Below are positions 13,700 through 13,701 of a stretch of 13,701 nt of DNA, in pieces. This DNA is from Gammaproteobacteria bacterium (GTDB lineage: Bacteria > Pseudomonadota > Gammaproteobacteria > Magnimaribacterales > AG-339-G14). The first letter of the stretch is position 1. Every line of letters starts with the position of its first letter. The notes beneath the pieces were generated by a model. It saw only the letters and a list, made by a program, of their open reading frames with translations, had not been told where the DNA came from and did not search any database. The translations under genes were made by a program, and so were the position numbers. The DNA is taken from contig NZFZ01000049.1 in the NCBI GenBank assembly GCA_002689405.1, positions 44,905 through 58,605 on the forward strand, written 5' to 3'.

Positions 13700-13701
13700 T
13701 A

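Noticed and set aside
1..13701. Mobile elements, CRISPR, toxin-antitoxin or phage-defence genes, tRNA or rRNA
   Set aside because: I looked for repeats with regular spacing, transposase or nuclease motifs and tRNA-like folds on both strands and saw none; gene content and spacing look like ordinary core chromosome.

Overview
The window is a gene-dense, AT-rich stretch of bacterial chromosome. It carries 14 protein-coding genes, one of them cut by the left edge, and has no gap longer than about 130 bases. I saw no rRNA, tRNA, CRISPR array, insertion sequence or phage gene. The BolA and TrhO homologues look gammaproteobacterial. The low GC, overlapping genes, tiny spacers, photolyase-family protein and DUF3604/GPH-symporter content suggest a streamlined marine surface lineage such as SAR86. 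That placement is inference from recalled gene content, not a phylogeny.

Region 1 (1-7532, all minus strand, read right to left) is a seven-gene run. In transcription order it holds a GPH-type MFS symporter, a rhomboid protease, a large membrane-anchored DUF3604/PHP-like protein, a second GPH-type symporter, bolA, trhO (tRNA U34 hydroxylation) and the start of an RND/MMPL-type exporter. Junctions are 2-base gaps or 4-base stop/start overlaps, except for an 85-base spacer before the second symporter and a trhO start that is open to choice. The first four genes look like an envelope module for taking up and processing an unidentified substrate. The bolA-trhO-exporter part is more housekeeping in character.

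Region 2 (7533-9642) has an MFE-2-like short-chain dehydrogenase on the plus strand, tail to tail with a minus-strand HD-domain protein of the PhnZ/MIOX-like type; their stop codons share one TTAA. The HD gene is divergent from a bacterioferritin-like gene, and the 129-base spacer between them carries a good match to a Fur operator. Both flanking products look like metal-binding (probably diiron) proteins, so iron control of the pair is a reasonable hypothesis.

Region 3 (9643-11314, minus strand) is a compact psiE-like, MAPEG, glutathione-S-transferase-like operon that suggests stress or electrophile detoxification.

Region 4 (11315-13701, plus strand) holds a protein with the photolyase/cryptochrome FAD-binding half but no N-terminal antenna domain, plus an unusual C-terminal domain. 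A hormone-sensitive-lipase-type esterase with a possible leaderless start follows, and a clear rho-independent terminator ends the window.

The two best candidates for something undescribed are the symporter/rhomboid/DUF3604/symporter module and the photolyase-like protein with the rearranged architecture.
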